From an uncultured Flavobacteriales bacterium (GTDB lineage: Bacteria > Bacteroidota > Bacteroidia > CAIKAF01), in NCBI GenBank assembly GCA_937925455.1, contig CALEWF010000033.1, positions 1 through 8,375 on the forward strand: a stretch of DNA of 8,375 bases. The letters run 5' to 3'. A program made the translations under genes and the position numbers. Positions within the stretch are counted from its first letter, which is position 1, and each line of letters opens with the position of its first letter. Shown piece by piece: positions 7,904-8,375 of this stretch. The notes below the pieces were generated by a model. That model ran no database searches and was not told the DNA's origin. It saw only the letters and a program-made list of their open reading frames with translations.

Positions 7904-8010
7904 ATTGTAATTTTTTTTTAAAATTATTTATGATACATAAGTTAACTCAAAGTTGAGAATAAACCTTTTAGTAAAGATAAGGCTGCTTCAAGCGGCTGTT
8001 CGTTACAAGT
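7904..8010. other. AT-rich intergenic stretch upstream of the acylase gene
   Basis: No gene is seen here. It contains a nine-T run (7911-7919), a GTTAAC palindrome (7941-7946) overlapping a small inverted repeat ctcaa-ag-ttgag (7946-7957), and the repeated pentamer ggctg (7981-7985 and 7994-7998), where base composition begins to change to the GC-rich repeat on the right. No promoter pointing rightwards is convincing. Confidence 0.5.
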
Positions 8011-8110
8011 CCTCGGGGCTCAGCCACATAGGGCATCGGGGCAGCGGTGTCTTCGTGCCCTCAGCCCCGCTACCCCGTGCCCTGTGGGCTTCGCCCCTGC
8101 GGGCTTTCCA
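8011..8110. repeat. GC-rich hairpin-forming repeat module
   Basis: Composition jumps from AT-rich to strongly GC-rich. Several mutually exclusive stems are possible: cggggct (8014-8020) or cggggc (8037-8042) can each pair with agccccg/gccccg (8063-8069). agggca (8030-8035) can pair with tgccct (8056-8061), and gggc (8086-8089) with gccc (8093-8096) around a short loop. Long reading frames cross it on the minus strand, but their translations (rich in Arg, Gly, Ala, Pro and Cys) look like read-through of structured repeat DNA, so no CDS is called. This resembles dispersed intergenic palindromic repeats, but other copies cannot be searched here. Confidence 0.55.
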
Positions 8111-8128
8111 CTTCCATCCGCAGCAGAT
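8111..8128. repeat. 18-bp exact copy of the window's left edge
   Basis: The sequence cttccatccgcagcagat is identical to bases 1-18. Matching ends where the 16-bp tandem array begins on this side and where ggtgcagcgggtg follows on the left side. An 18-base exact match in an 8.4-kb window is very unlikely by chance, so both are copies of one repeat in direct orientation about 8.1 kb apart. Confidence 0.85.
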
Positions 8129-8205
8129 TTGAAGATGAGTTGATTTGAATATGAGAGGATTTGAAGATGAATCAATTTGGAAATGAATTGATTTGAAGAT
8201 GAGTG
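8126..8205. repeat. Tandem array of five 16-bp units (GATTTGAAGATGAGTT type)
   Basis: Five contiguous 16-base units can be aligned: 8126-8141, 8142-8157, 8158-8173, 8174-8189 and 8190-8205, followed by a partial sixth (gatttg at 8206-8211). The consensus is gatttgaagatgagtt. Units 1, 3 and 5 share gatttgaagatga exactly, unit 2 has one change in that core (gaat for gaag), and unit 4 is the most divergent (aatttggaaatgaatt). There are no spacers, so this is not CRISPR. Sixteen is not a multiple of three, so any reading frame changes register from unit to unit, which argues against coding. Direct repeats of this kind can expand or shrink by slippage. Confidence 0.88.
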
Positions 8206-8213
8206 GATTTGGG

Positions 8214-8290
8214 CGACATTGCGAGCAGAACGACAAGGCATGTGCTTTGGTAGAAAGAGATTGCTTCGGGCTGTAGCCCTCGCAATAACG
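8214..8290. repeat. Decayed palindromic element with ATTGCGAG/CTCGCAAT ends (REP/MITE-like)
   Basis: The ends are inverted repeats: attgcgag (8218-8225) and ctcgcaat (8279-8286) pair perfectly, and extending outward to cgac...aacg gives 10 of 12 paired positions (8214-8225 with 8279-8290). Inside the right arm, gggct (8268-8272) can pair with agccc (8275-8279); alternatively tagccc (8274-8279) pairs with gggcta (8290-8295). Read on the minus strand the right arm is ATTGCGAG, a small hairpin, then CGAAGCAATCTC. From memory this is a widespread intergenic palindrome pattern in several bacterial phyla (ATTGCGAG...CGAAGCAATCT). The left inner arm is poorly preserved, so the element looks old. No transposase is present. 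Confidence 0.65.
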
Positions 8291-8375
8291 GGCTATACAT
8301 TGGGGCAGCGGGTGTAGCGGTATGCAGCGACGGGTGCAACTTAGCTGCACTTAGGCGAGGAGGCGGCGTGGCAAC
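8291..8375. repeat. GC-rich repeat tail, runs off the window
   Basis: This segment continues the GC-rich composite repeat. gcagcgggtg at 8305-8314 repeats bases 22-31 of the window, in the same order relative to the 18-bp repeat. A further gcagcg occurs at 8324-8329. A small stem gtgca/tgcac (8334-8338 with 8346-8350) is possible. The window ends in ggcaac (8370-8375), the reverse complement of gttgcc at 63-68; this six-base match is weak. No gene is called and the right border is not seen. Confidence 0.5.

Noticed and set aside
8126..8211. Possible CRISPR array
   Set aside because: The 16-base units are directly adjacent with no unique spacers, and no cas gene is in the window.
8003..8350. 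Open reading frames of 115 and 73 codons on the minus strand
   Set aside because: They cross the GC-rich hairpins, the 16-bp array and the decayed palindrome. The array period is not a multiple of three, so the translations repeat the same DNA in shifting frames. There is no recognisable domain and composition is unlike the four real genes.
1..8375. A composite transposon flanked by the direct repeats at both window edges
   Set aside because: The shared sequence is a short intergenic repeat without transposase or integrase, and the genes between are ordinary chromosomal ones with matching composition. Two copies of a dispersed repeat are the simpler explanation.

Overview
The window reads as chromosomal DNA of a Bacteroidota (Bacteroidetes) bacterium. 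The evidence is two secreted proteins ending in type A sorting domains of the type IX secretion system (T9SS), AT-rich coding DNA, near absence of Shine-Dalgarno sequences, and promoter-like sites of the Bacteroidetes type (TTTG about 20 bases upstream of TAnnTTTG). Genus or species cannot be told from the sequence alone.

Layout, left to right. Positions 1-74 are the GC-rich end of a dispersed intergenic repeat. Two minus-strand genes follow, probably one transcript read right to left: comEC (1441-3510, the DNA-uptake channel) and, 13 bases after its stop, a seven-motif beta-propeller protein with a T9SS sorting domain (159-1427). A 160-base divergent intergenic region (3511-3670) carries a promoter-like site for each direction. 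On the plus strand is a secreted protein with a PA (protease-associated) domain and a T9SS sorting domain (3671-5407), closed by a strong intrinsic terminator (5432-5458). A 372-base convergent gap holds that terminator and a small 9-bp tandem repeat. Then comes a minus-strand penicillin-acylase/AHL-acylase-family N-terminal nucleophile hydrolase (5780-7846) with its catalytic Ser and His in place. The last ~375 bases (about 8000-8375) have no credible gene: they are a composite of GC-rich hairpin-forming sequence, a 16-bp tandem array and a decayed ATTGCGAG/CTCGCAAT palindromic element. An 18-bp stretch of this composite recurs exactly at the left edge of the window.

The four genes do not form one pathway. 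ComEC acts in the inner membrane in natural transformation. The propeller and PA proteins are exported to the outer surface or medium through the T9SS. The acylase is predicted to be periplasmic or secreted and to cut amide bonds in small acylated compounds. I see no phage, transposase, toxin-antitoxin, CRISPR or biosynthetic cluster, and no convincing new defence or mobile system. The most unusual material is the modular repeat at the right end and the reduced C-terminal domain of ComEC.
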